Source: Bolinopsis microptera
Lineage: Eukaryota > Ctenophora > Tentaculata > Lobata > Bolinopsidae
Length of the DNA stretch: 64,000 bases
Direction: 5' to 3'
NCBI RefSeq assembly: GCF_026151205.1
Contig: NC_087075.1
Span: forward strand, 15,079,628 to 15,143,627
In this document: one piece after another, positions 32,901 through 43,900 of the stretch
Position numbering within the stretch: the stretch's first letter is position 1
Layout: each line of letters opens with the position of its first letter
Program-made: the position numbers and the translations under genes
The notes under the pieces: generated by a model
Databases searched by the model: none
What the model was told of the DNA's origin: nothing
What the model saw: only the letters and a program-made list of their open reading frames with translations

Positions 32901-34893
32901 ATAACGTCCTTCTCCGAACTGGTCATGGCTGTATCGTTCAGTGAACTTGGAGTGATGTTCTCTTTTGATAAACCTGAGGATTTTCGATTAGTTACGCGCG
33001 GGTTTTATAGTACTAATATCAGTGATATTAGTGGGCATTGCTATTGGATATGTGGACTGCAACATTGCAGGTTATAAAACCAAGATGGGCCATTATTAAT
33101 ACTAGCAGGAACCCGTCTAAAGTGGTGACAAAACTCAAGAGACTAAAATAATTATTTCCTATTTAATTATATATATAATCGTCTCGCTTTATATATATAA
33201 AATATATTAATATTACCATTAGTGCCATTAGTGATTCTAACAGAAGCAGCTTTGTTTTCAAATGATAGAGGAGACATAGGGGGTGTATCACGTGACATAG
33301 GGGGTGTATCACGTGACATAGGTTTTAGTGGTTTAGAGGGCGTCGAGGAAAAGGACTTCTGCAGCAACGCTGAAACAAGAGACAATTAAAGGAAACCATA
33401 CGCACCCACAATTCAACTTGTAGTGCCACAATAAATGTCCAGTTAAAGAAAACAGAATATTTCCTTGCGTTTTACAATGATTAAACTAGTTACCATCGTT
33501 GATGATGAGGCTCAATTTGCTGAGGACCATCACAGAATCTTCAACTGACACCTTGGGGCCTAGCAGGTCGATTCCATTCATAGACACCTGAAGAAAGGGA
33601 TGTTAAGGCTGTACACCCTCTTATAATCAAGGATCTGAGAATATTCCCGTAGAAAAGTCTTCCACCCGAGGTTTGAGGAACGGCTCAAGGGCCCCTTCAG
33701 GATCAAATTTGGCTCGGGTAGACTTTCTGAATATGGGGCAGTTTTGCGCAATTGACCACGCCCTTTTTTAGCGCTTTCGCGACTTTAAAATCAAAATAAC
33801 TCCGCTTCTAATTTATTAAGGGATCGTTCACATTTCACATCAGCCAGCTTTAAGGAAGGGGTTCGGGAAAAATTAACCTTCTAGCGAAATTTCTATACAA
33901 TAGCTAATTGCGTAAAAAAGGCTCACGAATGGTTCCTTAGCAACTATATAATAATTAGTTACAAATATTTTCTATGGTCTAAACAAATTGAAAAGGTCGG
34001 GCCTTTTTTTAGTTTAACGCTGTCCAACAGGACTGATATCTAATTCAAAACATTAGTCGCAAATTTAACAAAGAATGAAATTTTGAAGAAAGATTATGAA
34101 ACATTTTGAAAGAAATATGAAACATTTTGAAAGAAATGTGAAACATTTTGAAAGAAGTGTGTGCACAAACAGTTGTAATATTACTAATATTACTAATATA
34201 ACTAATATCACTAATATTACTAATATCACTAATATTACTAATATAACTAACATGAATGTTGTTCTCGTTAGGATGGTCCCCGCTAACTACTGACTCCAGG
34301 GAACCGAGAGCTCCAAACTTAGCGTAACAAACTGTCGGTAACGGCACGTCCTCCGAGCGTAGTATTGACTCCTGGAAATAATGTTATTATTAGTTATGTA
34401 ATTATGACTGATTATTAGTTTGTATAATGAGTTTTAATGTATTTAACTTATCATAAATTAATTAACTTATTGATAATGTCAACACTGATAAGTAATGTAT
34501 GTACTGATTGTTGAATATTGATGTACAGCCCATGCCATGGTACATAATACATATTATATACCATTTTTCTAGTAAAATAATAAAATCAATGGCGATGTGC
34601 CTAAAATGGCACATCACCACAAGGATTCAGGTCCTTGGGGAGTGGGGACCGTTAACATATTAAGTAATCACTTTTTGGACAATTTTTGACCCTCCCGCCT
34701 CCGTAATCAGTTTTACACATATAGGTACTTTAGTAGCAGGGAGTAGTTGAGTGTGCACTTCGATTTATACGATTTCTGACAACACAGGGTTGTAGGGACT
34801 CTGGGCGGAAGATGAATAATTGAAATTCCAACAGCATCTTGTACCCTTCATTGTGCTGATTCCGGGAAGCATTATCTTTACACTCTCATCATT
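29978..34893 (-). CDS. Spliced unknown protein, eight predicted exons (437 codons)
   Basis: Exons on the minus strand: 34893-34771 (least sure), 34371-34252, 33587-33494, 33369-33217, 32973-32860, 32556-32110, 30703-30530 and 30063-29978. All have AG acceptors and GT donors, and the reading phase agrees at every junction (0,0,1,1,1,1,1). The N-terminal 160 residues look folded (LPTVCYAKFGALGSLESVV, SVMVLSKLSLII). MSRDTPP is repeated twice. The large exon is basic and Ser/Pro-rich and ends with TSRIPVPRK, which fits the SxIP motif for EB microtubule end-binding proteins. The last two exons are strongly acidic (EEEQEETEEQEE; EEEEEGVEDEWE). The start codon and true 3' end are not fixed; reading may go on to a stop at 29921. 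The family is not recognised; a microtubule-associated scaffold is a guess. Confidence 0.65.
30692..30866. repeat. Duplicated splice acceptor around an AT microsatellite
   Basis: A 38-bp segment (GGTTTTAACACTAGTGGGCT and on to TTATAAAT) lies at about 30693-30722 and again at 30829-30866. Between them are about 110 bp of TATGTATA-type repeat. The segment holds the acceptor and first codons of the exon at 30703, so that exon edge exists twice. Confidence 0.8.
31597..31671. repeat. 15-bp tandem repeat, five copies, in an intron
   Basis: AAAAATAGTGGGGCA is repeated without change, inside the 1.4-kb intron of the spliced minus-strand gene. The same intron holds two adjacent CACGTG sites (31485 and 31498). 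Confidence 0.85.
34178..34252. repeat. 9-bp ACTAATATN repeat at an exon-intron boundary
   Basis: About eight units of ACTAATAT plus one base. It begins immediately at the donor of the exon 34371-34252, so the minus-strand intron starts inside the repeat. Confidence 0.8.
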
Positions 34894-35031
34894 CTGTAGA
34901 ATGAGATATCGTTCATTTAAAATTGGGTAAGTATAGGCCTGTCAAGGATTGCAGCCCAATTAAGACCTGATCAATTGCAGCTACTCGTGCCATAGAAGGG
35001 ATAACTGAGGTCACCTGACAGTCGGTCCTAT

Positions 35032-35086
35032 CACGTGACCGCTAAACCTATCACGTGACCTTGATTCGTAAATCCTCGGGCACGTG
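35032..35086. promoter_or_regulatory. Three CACGTG sites upstream of the spliced gene
   Basis: CACGTG at 35032-35037, 35052-35057 and 35081-35086, two of them in the identical frame CCTATCACGTGACC. They lie 140-190 bp upstream of the first recognised exon of the minus-strand gene. CACGTG is the E-box read by bHLH-zip factors (USF, MITF/TFE, Myc families); the binding factor here is unknown. Confidence 0.45.
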
Positions 35087-35089
35087 ATC

Positions 35090-36150
35090 ACATTCGTAAC
35101 GTGTCGTATGCCGACTAGGATATTTTGTGACGTCACCAGAGCTCAAGCTACTTGATCAGGCCTTATATGGAATAATATAGCTAATATAGTGTATCGCGTG
35201 TAATTGGATCCAATTATAGGAGCTGAGCGCTCAATTATAGCAGCATCTGGTACCACCTTCTGAAACCCAGCAGACAGCTGGCCCAGAGAATCGAAAATAG
35301 AAGGATTTTTTATTGATGAAAATCGAAGCGAAAACCTTGTAACCCTATGTTTTCGAGGACGCTGAACAAGAAAAATGCTCAGTTAAAATACTATCTAAAG
35401 ATGTAATGTCTGATACAGTAATTTAATCAACAAGCCAGACAAGCCAGACACGGAGTCCAGGGTCAAAATTATTGATGGTCAACTAATTTTACAATAATAG
35501 ATAGCTTTGAACACGTCATTATGATTTTGAATTTGATTGGCTTTCCAGAACAATCAAATTCAATTCGACGATTTGTTCCAATCATTACTTCTTATCAAAA
35601 TGTTTCGTCAAAATGATTTCGATGGTCAACTAATTTCTGTATCTATTATTATCAGCATCTGTTATATCACGTTTATCTAACGGACAGGTTGGGCATGATC
35701 GTTCTTATTCCTTTTAGGAAATTTACCACCTTTTGTTAAAAATAATCTATGTAGTACCTAACCTTAACCCTAAACAAAGCCAACATTGTTCGTACAACAC
35801 GTATTGGCTTGCCCATGGTCACGTGATATCGATCCTGCATTCTGATTCGCTCTAGGGCTGCATGTCTATAAATACCAACACACAGACCAGTAAGTCCGTG
35901 ACTTCTTAGTCTGGTCTGATATTGTTACCCAGTAGTGAAATTATTTCTTCTGACCTCGTATTCTGTTCTTTTTCTCTCGTCTTTTTAAACCATAACAGTT
36001 TTGATGAGGATTAAAGAATCAAAGATTTTTTTGCCTGCCTGTTTTAATTTCAGCTGGTATTGTCTCGAAGCCCATAGCCATTTCTATAAAAAATGCCACC
36101 ATTGTATTTCTGATAGGTCTAGATCTTGTAATTGTATTCAAGTACAACAG
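35090..36150. other. Intergenic region before the reverse transcriptase relic
   Basis: No gene is supported. A TATAAATACC box at about 35869 with a CACGTG about 50 bp upstream (near 35821) resembles a polymerase II promoter. It is followed by a pyrimidine-rich stretch and AACAG at about 36000, perhaps the promoter of a degraded element joined to the reverse transcriptase fragment. Confidence 0.4.
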
Positions 36151-36159
36151 TCCTCGACA

Positions 36160-37180
36160 CCTCACTTCGTGCCCCAATATACCTTTAAAACAGGATCTAC
36201 AGGATGAATTCTTGAATCAAAATTCAAGTTTATACGAACGACAGTATGGATTTAGGGCCGGTAGATCTTGTGAACATGCACTTTTGGATGCTCAATACAC
36301 CCCTATTTACTCATTGCATAAAAAGCAAATTTCTCTTCTCCTCCTCATCGACTTTTCTAAGGCCTTCGATATGGTAGATCACGATATACTTCTAAACAAG
36401 CTTAATCATTACGGTATAAGAGGTATTGCTAATAAATGGTTTAAGTCATACCTTACAAATAGAAAACAATATGTTAGTATTAATGGTGCTGACTCCTCGT
36501 GCAGGGATATGAAGTATAGAGTACCGCAAGGCAGCATCCTAGGTCCTCTACTCTTTGTCCTATACATTAATGACTTACCTGGCATAAGCACACTGGCAAA
36601 GTTCATTTTATATTCAGATGATGCCAATATTATCATATCCGGTAACAACATATATGAATTTGAAGATCAACTAAATGTACTGTCCCAATCTTTGGTAAAA
36701 TGGGTTGATGTCAATAGATTAATTATTAATCTCAAAAAAACTAATTATATGATATTTTCCCGGCAGAAGGTACCTAATCTTTCCCCAATTATCATAAACA
36801 ACGTCAATATTTTGCGCTTGAGCGAAGCTAATTTCTTAGGTGTGATTCTTGATGAAAAATTAAGTTGGTCATCTCACTTAAAAGCTTTAAAGTGTAAAAC
36901 GGCCCGTTATGTTGGCATACTGTACAAAATTAAATCATACATTCCCTTAGAAGTTAGAATTCAAATCTACCACAGTTTTATTCAGTCACACCTAAACTAT
37001 TGCTCCTTGGTCTGGGGCTTCACGTCCAAAACCAACAAAAGAAAGGTATTAGAGCCGTAATGCCAGGATTTGTGAATTATTTTTATAAAGATGGTAAACT
37101 TCCTACTGGCAACAAATCTTTTTTCAGCAGCCATTCGATCTTAAGGGTACATACTACATATAATAAAGATTCCGCCGAAT
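36160..37180 (+). pseudogene. LINE reverse transcriptase relic
   Basis: The open frame to 37060 carries reverse transcriptase blocks: YERQYGFRAGRS, LLIDFSKAFDMVDH, VPQGSILGPLLFVLYINDL and the catalytic box LYSDDANI (YSDD where YADD is usual), then NFLGVILDEKLSW. Near 37020-37040 the frame shifts, and the following C-terminal sequence (QKKGIRAVMPGFV..YFYKDGKLPT) continues in another frame. The endonuclease part is missing on the 5' side. It is a CR1/L2-like clade member by motif style. It is dead, but the catalytic aspartates survive. Confidence 0.85.
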
Positions 37181-38265
37181 AAAGATTCCGCCGAATAAAG
37201 ACAGGCTGAGCGCGGCCCGTAAACAAGCACCTGCTCAAATTGCCTTTTAAATTCAATCATTAAATCGATTCAATGATTTCTCTCCTAACAGCAGAATAGG
37301 CATTAGTGCCATAATATATTTGATTTTGTTCCCATCACAAATATCTATAATAATATTTTCAAGATGTGTGTTTTCTGTGTGTGTGTGCGTGCGTGCGTGT
37401 GTAATTTCTGAGCGGCTTAATCAAGAAAACGGTAAGAGTTACGGGGCTGGTTTTTTCGGTATAGTGCCGACAAAACTCTGACCAAGACAAATCACAAATG
37501 GTTAAGGGTTTTTTAATCGGTAGGTGGTAAGTGGTTTAATTGATGGTTTTGTACCACAAATGTTACATAAAATGGCTTGAGCAGAATAGCAATAGTTACG
37601 GGTCTCGCTCTCTTTCCCATTACTGTATATGTAGCTGCATAATTGAGTTAGCCCGGAAAGATTCGTTGTAATTTTATACCGTAAGCTTATTAGGGAGGGG
37701 GCACTGTTAGTGTTTGGGGTCTGTTTGGACTGCAGAGAGGGTTCATACTTTCATACGAAAATGTTATGCGTGTTTTCAAATATAATAGGTGGGTGTGGTG
37801 CGGAGTCAACAAGGGTTAATTTCTAAAACGATTTAAATACAAATGGAAAGCAGTTCAAGACGGGAGTAATGAGGTGTAATAGTCGGTGTTCGGACCTTAT
37901 GATCATGGAATGTGGTGCCTAATTATGACTTAATTATCCACAAGAAAGAACTGATTATAAAATTATTGGTTAAGATACTATGTGGCCACCTAATGCGGGT
38001 TTTGACTCAGCGGGTATTTACTCCTACCCTTTTTAACTGCGGCAGTGAAATCCCGGCCGAAGGCCGGGTTACACTAGTACATATACTAATACAGTAACAA
38101 TACAAGTAGTATATTTCATGAAGTCTCACTTAATTAAAGGTCTCTGTAGCAAATTATTTGCAGCTGACAAACCTGGTAATGAACACACCTGGCTCAGATT
38201 TGTAATCTTTGACAATAAAAAGCGTAATTTTTCTTTGCCAATTATACATGACTACACATGTGGTA
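37165..38265 (+). repeat. Dispersed repeat, split by a 0.73-kb insert
   Basis: 37165-37350 and 38079-38265 match, in order, the continuous copy at 55500-55850 (AAAGATTCCGCCGAATAAAG, TTATTTGCAGCTGACAAACC). The 37350-38079 insert begins near a GTGTGTGCGTGCG run and ends CCGGCCGAAGGCCGGG, a short palindrome. No gene is supported. Confidence 0.75.
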
Positions 38266-38329
38266 AGCCAGTTTCTGTGCAATTCGAAATTGCATCGATT
38301 AATATTTTATTTTTGTTATTTTTTATTTA

Positions 38330-38356
38330 GGGGGCGTTCAGATATTACGTAATCAG

Positions 38357-38387
<31 letters not shown>

Positions 38388-38500
38388 CGGGGGTTAATGA
38401 TTACACTCATAATGAAACGTAGAGAAAAGTGTTTTCCAGGGAAAAAGTCAAAAAAAGGGGAGGGGGGGGGGGGGGTAGGTCATGATTACGTAATTTTGGT
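38330..38500. repeat. Poly-G-containing dispersed repeat
   Basis: GGCGTTCAGATATTACGTAATC, then 27 Gs at 38361-38387, then AATGAAACGTAGAGAAAAGTG, a second G-rich run and GATTACGTAAT. A related copy lies at 54165-54330 with a 23-G run and the end GATTACGTAATATGTGAACG in inverse order. ATTACGTAAT near the ends suggests a small DNA transposon; the edges are not defined. Confidence 0.6.
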
Positions 38501-40363
38501 TATAACATGGTGATTACATGGTTAAGTTGTGACAGGGTCATGCAGTCGGGATTCTAGTCTATGATCTAAAGTTAAAGTCTCATACAAAAATATTGAAATT
38601 GAATCATTTTCGGGGCCAAAAGCTATCACATTTTGTTTGTGTTTCCAAATATGGTATATAGTTTTTGGCTCATAACACGGCCATTTTTTGTCCAAACTGG
38701 ATGTAAATTCGTGTATGAGTTCAGGGGACTAACAAATGGCTTATCTTGTAAATCTTAACGAAGAATATAAATCTACTAATTGTAGGGATATTAAAATATA
38801 TCAAAATGTAGGTTTTTGATGTGTAGGCCAAATTCTGAAAAATGCCCGGCAAATTTCAGAATTTGGCCGCCAAATTTTTTTAAAGGCCTAACTCAAAATT
38901 CTAATACAAAACTTAAGGTCATGAGGCGATTCTACGTTGATTCTGAAAAATTCATGAAAAAATATTGAAACCCTATTGAGTTCTATTTTTTGAGCGAAGT
39001 CAGTTTTGCAATTACCTTAGTTCCCAAAAATTTGTGTGCCATTATATTGAGCACAATTTATTTGAGCCCGAAAAATTTGGGCAGAAAATTTGAACTCATT
39101 AGGCGACCAAAAATTTGGGCACAAATTCTTCGAAAAATGAACGATTTTCCACTAAAAATCGTTCATTTTTAGTGAAATTTGTCATTTCACTTGGTTAAGC
39201 CATGAATGACAGATTAGAAAACTAAAATTTCAAATATTATTTCACTTGGATATGAAGAAAAAGCCATCTTTCTATAGATTTCAGGGCCACAGGCCAAATG
39301 CCAAAAGTTTGGTTAGCAAAAAATTTAGCAGACGGAAAAGATTTATGCAATTTATTTGGTCTGCAAAAAATTTGGGCGAGGGGCCCGCTCAAATTTTTTG
39401 TCGCCCAAATTTTTGGGAATTAAGGTATCGCGAACTGAGATATGGGCGATTTTGTTCATTTTTTGCGATTATTTGAACACAGAATCCACAGTTAGCTAGA
39501 TATTGAGCTGATAATCATAGAGAATGTGTAGTTTAGGCTTACCTTTCATATTAAGTTGGTTTCATTCAAAAATATTGATATTTGACCTATTTATGGGCCA
39601 AAATCGATCAAATTTAGTGTGTATGCCCAAATATGGGCATACAGTTTTTAGCTCATAACTCAGTAATTTGTTGTCCAATCTTGATTAAAATTCATATATG
39701 AGTTTAGGGGACCACTAGCTACAAGTAGAGCACCTAAAACTTGGGTTTAGGGCATGTTCAGGGTATTTGGCTAAATTGGGCCTAATTTGAACCAAATATA
39801 GGCGTGGCTGCCCCGCGGGCACCGTTTGGCGGTTGGGGTCCGGGACCCCCTCAAAAGTTTGGTCACCGGTCCTAGTTTGTTGGTCAACTGCTATCTCGAA
39901 ACCAAGTTTCACAAAAAAATCAGGGTGAACCCCCCCCCCCCCCCCTTAATATGGTTTTTAGTCTAATTATCAATATATGGGTCTTAAAGTGAAAAATATA
40001 ACACGAGAATTCATGAGCATAATTTACGTCCAATAAAATCAGCGAACTTCCGGCACACTGTCCTGCAATTGTCTCCCGAAGTACACGTGCTTTTAGTCGG
40101 GCTATCATGCAACCAAGAATTGTAATCACTATGCTATTTTATCTTCCACCTGTGGGTACTTTTCCTATAATATGAGGTAGATTTATATCAATTTGACGAT
40201 TTTCATGTTATAACTAAATGGCAGAAACAATTTTCATTACATCAAATTCTTACATTGAGTTTCTAATATTTATTCATTGATATCAATTGTACTAAGAATC
40301 TTAATTCTGGAAATTATGACGTTTTTATGAAATTATGACGTAAATTGTTATATTTTTAACAGA
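38500..40363. other. Repetitive intergenic DNA upstream of the first receptor
   Basis: Two diverged direct copies of a segment lie at about 38575-38740 and 39555-39720 (AAAAATATTGA, CAAATATGG, GGCTCATAAC-type landmarks). AAAAATTTGGGC is reiterated at 39020-39415. A 16-C run lies at 39930-39945. About 40080-40363 is shared with the region upstream of the receptor at 60690. No gene is supported. Confidence 0.55.
39133..39170. repeat. Perfect hairpin, 16-bp stem and 6-base loop
   Basis: AAAAATGAACGATTTT and its complement AAAATCGTTCATTTTT flank CCACTA. It is not followed by a recognisable gene end. Confidence 0.85.
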
Positions 40364-41470
40364 ATGGACTACTCAACATCTTTATATTCAACATCTTCAT
40401 ATTCAACAGAGTTTGCCTTCAATAAGGCAGCAGACATTGCCTACGGATCTATCTGTTGTCTTTTCTTCCTCATCGGAACAGTTGGAAACCTAGTCAGCTT
40501 CATTTACTTCAAGTCAAATAGAAGGGACATCTCTAAGGTCATTTACATGATTATAACTGGAAATGACATCTTGATCAGCATAGCAATTCTTCCAGTTGGA
40601 ATCTCATTCCTATCAAACAGACAACCAGGTCCCTGGTTTGCAAGTGAATACGGCTGCGTGGCTTGGATGTACTTATGGCATATAACAGTGTCGTTGAGCA
40701 TCTTTCTTGTAATATGTTTGAGTGCAACAAGGACAATTGCACTGCTCAGACCCTTTGAACGACAAAATATTAAATATCTTATTATATCGGTGATAACGTA
40801 TTCAGTGCTGATATTAGCCATGAATATAAGAGTCCATATGTATGAGTTTACACACATAGATTATTCCTCTGACTACTTACGCTGTAACATATTTGTAACT
40901 AGTAATTTAATTACAGGGACTGAGTTCTCTACCTTGCTAGTTATTAGAAACTTAACCTATATTGCCCCGGCTTTTGTTGTTGCTATGAGCTGCATCATAT
41001 CAACAGTGCTGATAAAAAGAAGTAGCGTTTACGTTCAACAAGAAGAGCTTCAACGTTCCAGGAATAGAGCGACAGTAACAATTCTAATGTTCGCTCTGCT
41101 CTATGGAGTCTGCAACATACCCCTAGCTATTACATATATCTTCAAAACATACATGTGGTTTACTAATGACTATGAATGGTACAATGGTTTGTATCAGTTT
41201 GATACACAGGACTACTACAAAAACGCCGTGGAAACTCTACTCTTAGCTGCTAACTCTGCAGCTAACCCCATCCTTTACTTTTGGAGAATGCCTCGTCTGA
41301 AGGAAGGTACTCTGTCAAGTATCAGGAGGATATCGAGACTAATCAGAGAGTCCACAAGAGCTGCAAACAATGTCCGCCAAGGTGAAGAAGAATGTGAGAA
41401 CAATGTCGCTCAGAACATCAGCGTAACTCCAAATCCACTAGCTGTTGCTACCGGAGAGACCGAATTATAA
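40364..41470 (+). CDS. Rhodopsin-like GPCR, subfamily A, copy 1 (368 aa)
   Basis: A plasma-membrane seven-helix receptor. The helices lie at about 26-48 (GN at 41-42), 58-80 (Asp68 = 2.50), 100-120, 137-157, 195-217, 236-258 and 288-306. Cys98 and Cys174 would make the usual loop-2 disulfide. The DRY position is TRT (122-124, in ATRTIALLRPF), helix 6 has CNIP instead of CWxP, and helix 7 has the canonical NPILY (301-305). The N-terminus is Ser/Tyr-rich and the tail is about 60 residues long. There is one coding exon; the TTTTTAACAG just before the ATG looks like a 3' splice site, so a 5' UTR intron is likely. It is closest to the copy at 60690. The ligand is unknown. Confidence 0.92.
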   Translation: MDYSTSLYSTSSYSTEFAFNKAADIAYGSICCLFFLIGTVGNLVSFIYFKSNRRDISKVIYMIITGNDILISIAILPVGISFLSNRQPGPWFASEYGCVAWMYLWHITVSLSIFLVICLSATRTIALLRPFERQNIKYLIISVITYSVLILAMNIRVHMYEFTHIDYSSDYLRCNIFVTSNLITGTEFSTLLVIRNLTYIAPAFVVAMSCIISTVLIKRSSVYVQQEELQRSRNRATVTILMFALLYGVCNIPLAITYIFKTYMWFTNDYEWYNGLYQFDTQDYYKNAVETLLLAANSAANPILYFWRMPRLKEGTLSSIRRISRLIRESTRAANNVRQGEEECENNVAQNISVTPNPLAVATGETEL

Positions 41471-41652
41471 GAACTGGAGGTTCTTATTTTTCGGTATATT
41501 TTCCGAGGTGCTAATTATTGCTATATGAACTTTACTATCTTATCTGGACAGAACTCAATTATAATAAGAACGACAAGATTGCTTTAATCCTCTAATATTA
41601 TATTAGAAGCAGGATCTTCTAATATAATTATTTGTATGTGCATTTACTCTAA
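41471..41652. other. 3' flank of receptor A1
   Basis: Similar to 61930-62108 downstream of receptor A2 (TTATCTGGACAGAACTCAAT, GAAGCAGGATCTTCTAATAT). It leads into the CTATAGT satellite. The two A genes were therefore copied together with their flanks. Confidence 0.7.
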
Positions 41653-41941
41653 AGTCTATAGTCTATACTCACTATAGTCTATAGTCTATAGTCTATAGTC
41701 TATAGTCTATAGTCTATAGTCTATAGTCTATACTCACTATAGTCTATAGTCTATAGTCTATAGTCTATAGTCTATAGTCTATAGTCTATAGTCTATACTC
41801 ACTATAGTCTATAGTCTATAGTCTATAGTCTATAGTCTATAGTCTATAGTCTATAGTCTATAGTCTATAGTCTATAGTCTATAGTCTATAGTCTATAGTC
41901 TATAGTCTATAGTATATAGTCTATAACTCTATACTCTATAC
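41653..41941. repeat. CTATAGT heptanucleotide satellite
   Basis: About 40 units of the 7-mer CTATAGT with periodic TATACTCAC interruptions near 41665, 41730 and 41800. The same repeat follows the paralogue at 60690. Confidence 0.95.
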
Positions 41942-42346
41942 TACTGCTGTATTTTGCTAGTCTTATTGTTTCTATTATTACTATTTCTGTAAAATCACAA
42001 CGATGTGTTGTTAATAAACCTTGAATATGATAATAAATTTATTCAAATGTCCATTCGCAATTAGATAATAATATCGAGACACAAATCCAGGTTTACAGTT
42101 CAAACTGTATTTTAAGTTAATGAGTATATTCAGATCTATAAGTGATACACTGCACGAATTTATATGTTTATTTTTGTGAGAAAAACTGGGCCCCAAGCTC
42201 ACAAATTAATATCCTGGTAACTGGTTTCATCAACATAATACAACGACATAAAAAAAAGGAAAATTTGGCATGTGACTCCATGAGCAGTGAATAACGCTAA
42301 TTTCAAATTTTGTTCGATCCGTTTAAAACTGGAACGTCATGCCAAT
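41942..42346. repeat. Duplicated downstream flank of subfamily A
   Basis: Matches 62292-62592 (CACAACGATGTGTTGTTAAT, AATCCAGGTTTACAG, CTCACAAATTAATATC). Part of it is also present at 60230-60320. The comparison fixes the left edge of the LINE at 62593. Confidence 0.8.
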
Positions 42347-42452
42347 AATATCTTTTCTTCCTCATCGGAACAGTTGGAAACCTAATCAGTTTCATATACT
42401 TCAAGTCAAAAAGAAGGGACATCTCTAATGTCATTTACATGATTATAACTGG
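42347..42452 (+). pseudogene. GPCR scrap (helix 1 to helix 2)
   Basis: About 105 bp encode the end of helix 1, loop 1 and the start of helix 2 of the receptor family (CTTTTCTTCCTCATCGGAAC to ATGATTATAACTGG). Both sides are unrelated to receptor sequence. It is a relic of a lost array member. Confidence 0.9.
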
Positions 42453-43684
42453 GCTTATTATTCTAAGCTATTATAATAAAATAATACCTCTGCTTCTTCA
42501 CGTGGTAATTCCCGACAGCTTGCTGGTATGGAGGGAATTTGCAGCCCGAAGAAGCGAAGATATTCTTGTTATAAACCCCTCCGGGATAGAATAAGATTCT
42601 GATAATCCCGGCTCCCGCTAGATAGATTCTGATAATCCCGGCTCCCGCTGTTAGTTTTTTCCCGCTGAATAAATAACCCCGGCATATTATAGCACAGCTT
42701 CTATAATCCCGCCCCGCTAATTTGGCTCAACAAGATTTGTTTTGTTTTGATATTCCATGAGAATTTCAACCGCGTACTGTCACGTGTTTTGATGACGTGT
42801 ATCACGTGACTAACTACTACGACGCGCATTGGTAAAAAATGTCACGTGACCTGTGGCTTAACGTAAGAACTATAAATACACTTGATCTACGTATCGGTCT
42901 AATTGCAGGCGCTGGCAAAACTCCAGCACACTCGCACACTACTTACATTACTTAAACTCTTACATTATATTAATTGGACCAGTTCCAGAACTTGTTTCGA
43001 CGGTTACATTTGTCCGGTTAATTTTGTCGTGTTTGATATAAGCCATGTATTATAGTCGTCTACTTTGATTAACTTCATGACACGATATCATTATTAGCTC
43101 CACCTTTTATCGCTTGCCAGGCTTAACTCGACGCCCCTTATCGATATTCATTCAACGTTCTGACTGAGGAATAATGTTTAGGTATAACGCCAATTTCAAA
43201 TGTCATAGTACCTTAGTTGTATTTATTTGGTAGTCCCCAATTCCATTTCATATTTTCCATACTGATCTCATATAGCTAGAATTAAGAGTAAAATGTCAAA
43301 TGTGTTGGTCCTAGCACTAACCCGGAGGGGTTTATAACACATAACACCGGCACGCTTAAGTTATATTAAAATAACCCCTCGTGCTAAAGCACGTCGGGGT
43401 TATTTTCATAATAATTCCTCGTGCTTCGCACTCGAAATTATTATAAATTTTTCCCGCGCGTCGCGGGAAAAATTGAAATATAATCCCTGCGCATGCCGGG
43501 GTTATGTGTGTTATAACTATTGACGGTGGCTCCTGTAAGATGTGTAATGTGATACTTGCGCATGATACAATATAGTGTGTAATATTGAGTGCGCCACTGT
43601 TATTTGTTTTGAAACTTCCCGCCAGCCAGTCTGAGGTGACTCGCAATATGTGCTCGGTTCCTTCCGGGAAAAATCTGCAAATTG
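42453..43684. other. CCCGG-rich insert with CACGTG sites, no ORF
   Basis: Reiterated ATAATCCCGGCTCCCGCT near 42600-42650. CACGTG occurs at 42781, 42803 and 42843, followed about 25 bp later by a TATAAATAC box (about 42870). 43380-43500 is rich in short hairpins (CCCGCGCGTCGCGGG; ACCCCTCGTGCTAAAGCACG). It resembles the insert at 51117-51948. It seems to be a mobile element with a promoter; no coding region was found. Confidence 0.5.
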
Positions 43685-43775
43685 TCAGCTCTCAGTGTCA
43701 GCAGTGTTGCTCAGAAGAAGTGCCGTTCGAGTGCAACAACAACAAGAAGAGCTTCAACGTTCCCGGGACAGATAA
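43685..43775 (+). pseudogene. GPCR scrap (end of helix 5, loop 3)
   Basis: Encodes the junction of helix 5 and intracellular loop 3 of the receptors (GTGTTGCTCAGAAGAAG, AAGAAGAGCTTCAACGTTCC), with a CAA expansion. It is followed by the normal 3' flank of subfamily B (AAGAAATATTG, AAAACTTCATGATTTGAG). Confidence 0.9.
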
Positions 43776-43900
43776 ATATAATAATTAAGAAATATTGTAA
43801 TAAAACCAAGGTGGAAACTATTAAAGTGTAAAACTTCATGATTTGAGCGGTCAATTGCATTCATAGGTCTGCTTTATAAATTAAAATATTAAATAACCTT

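Noticed and set aside
36001-36207. 68-codon frame before the reverse transcriptase
   Set aside because: Different frame from the reverse transcriptase, no motif, AT-rich context.
40543-40857. Antisense frames of about 104 codons over the receptors (also at 46300-46617 and 60869-61183)
   Set aside because: They are conserved only because the receptor coding strand is conserved; no motif and no independent start.
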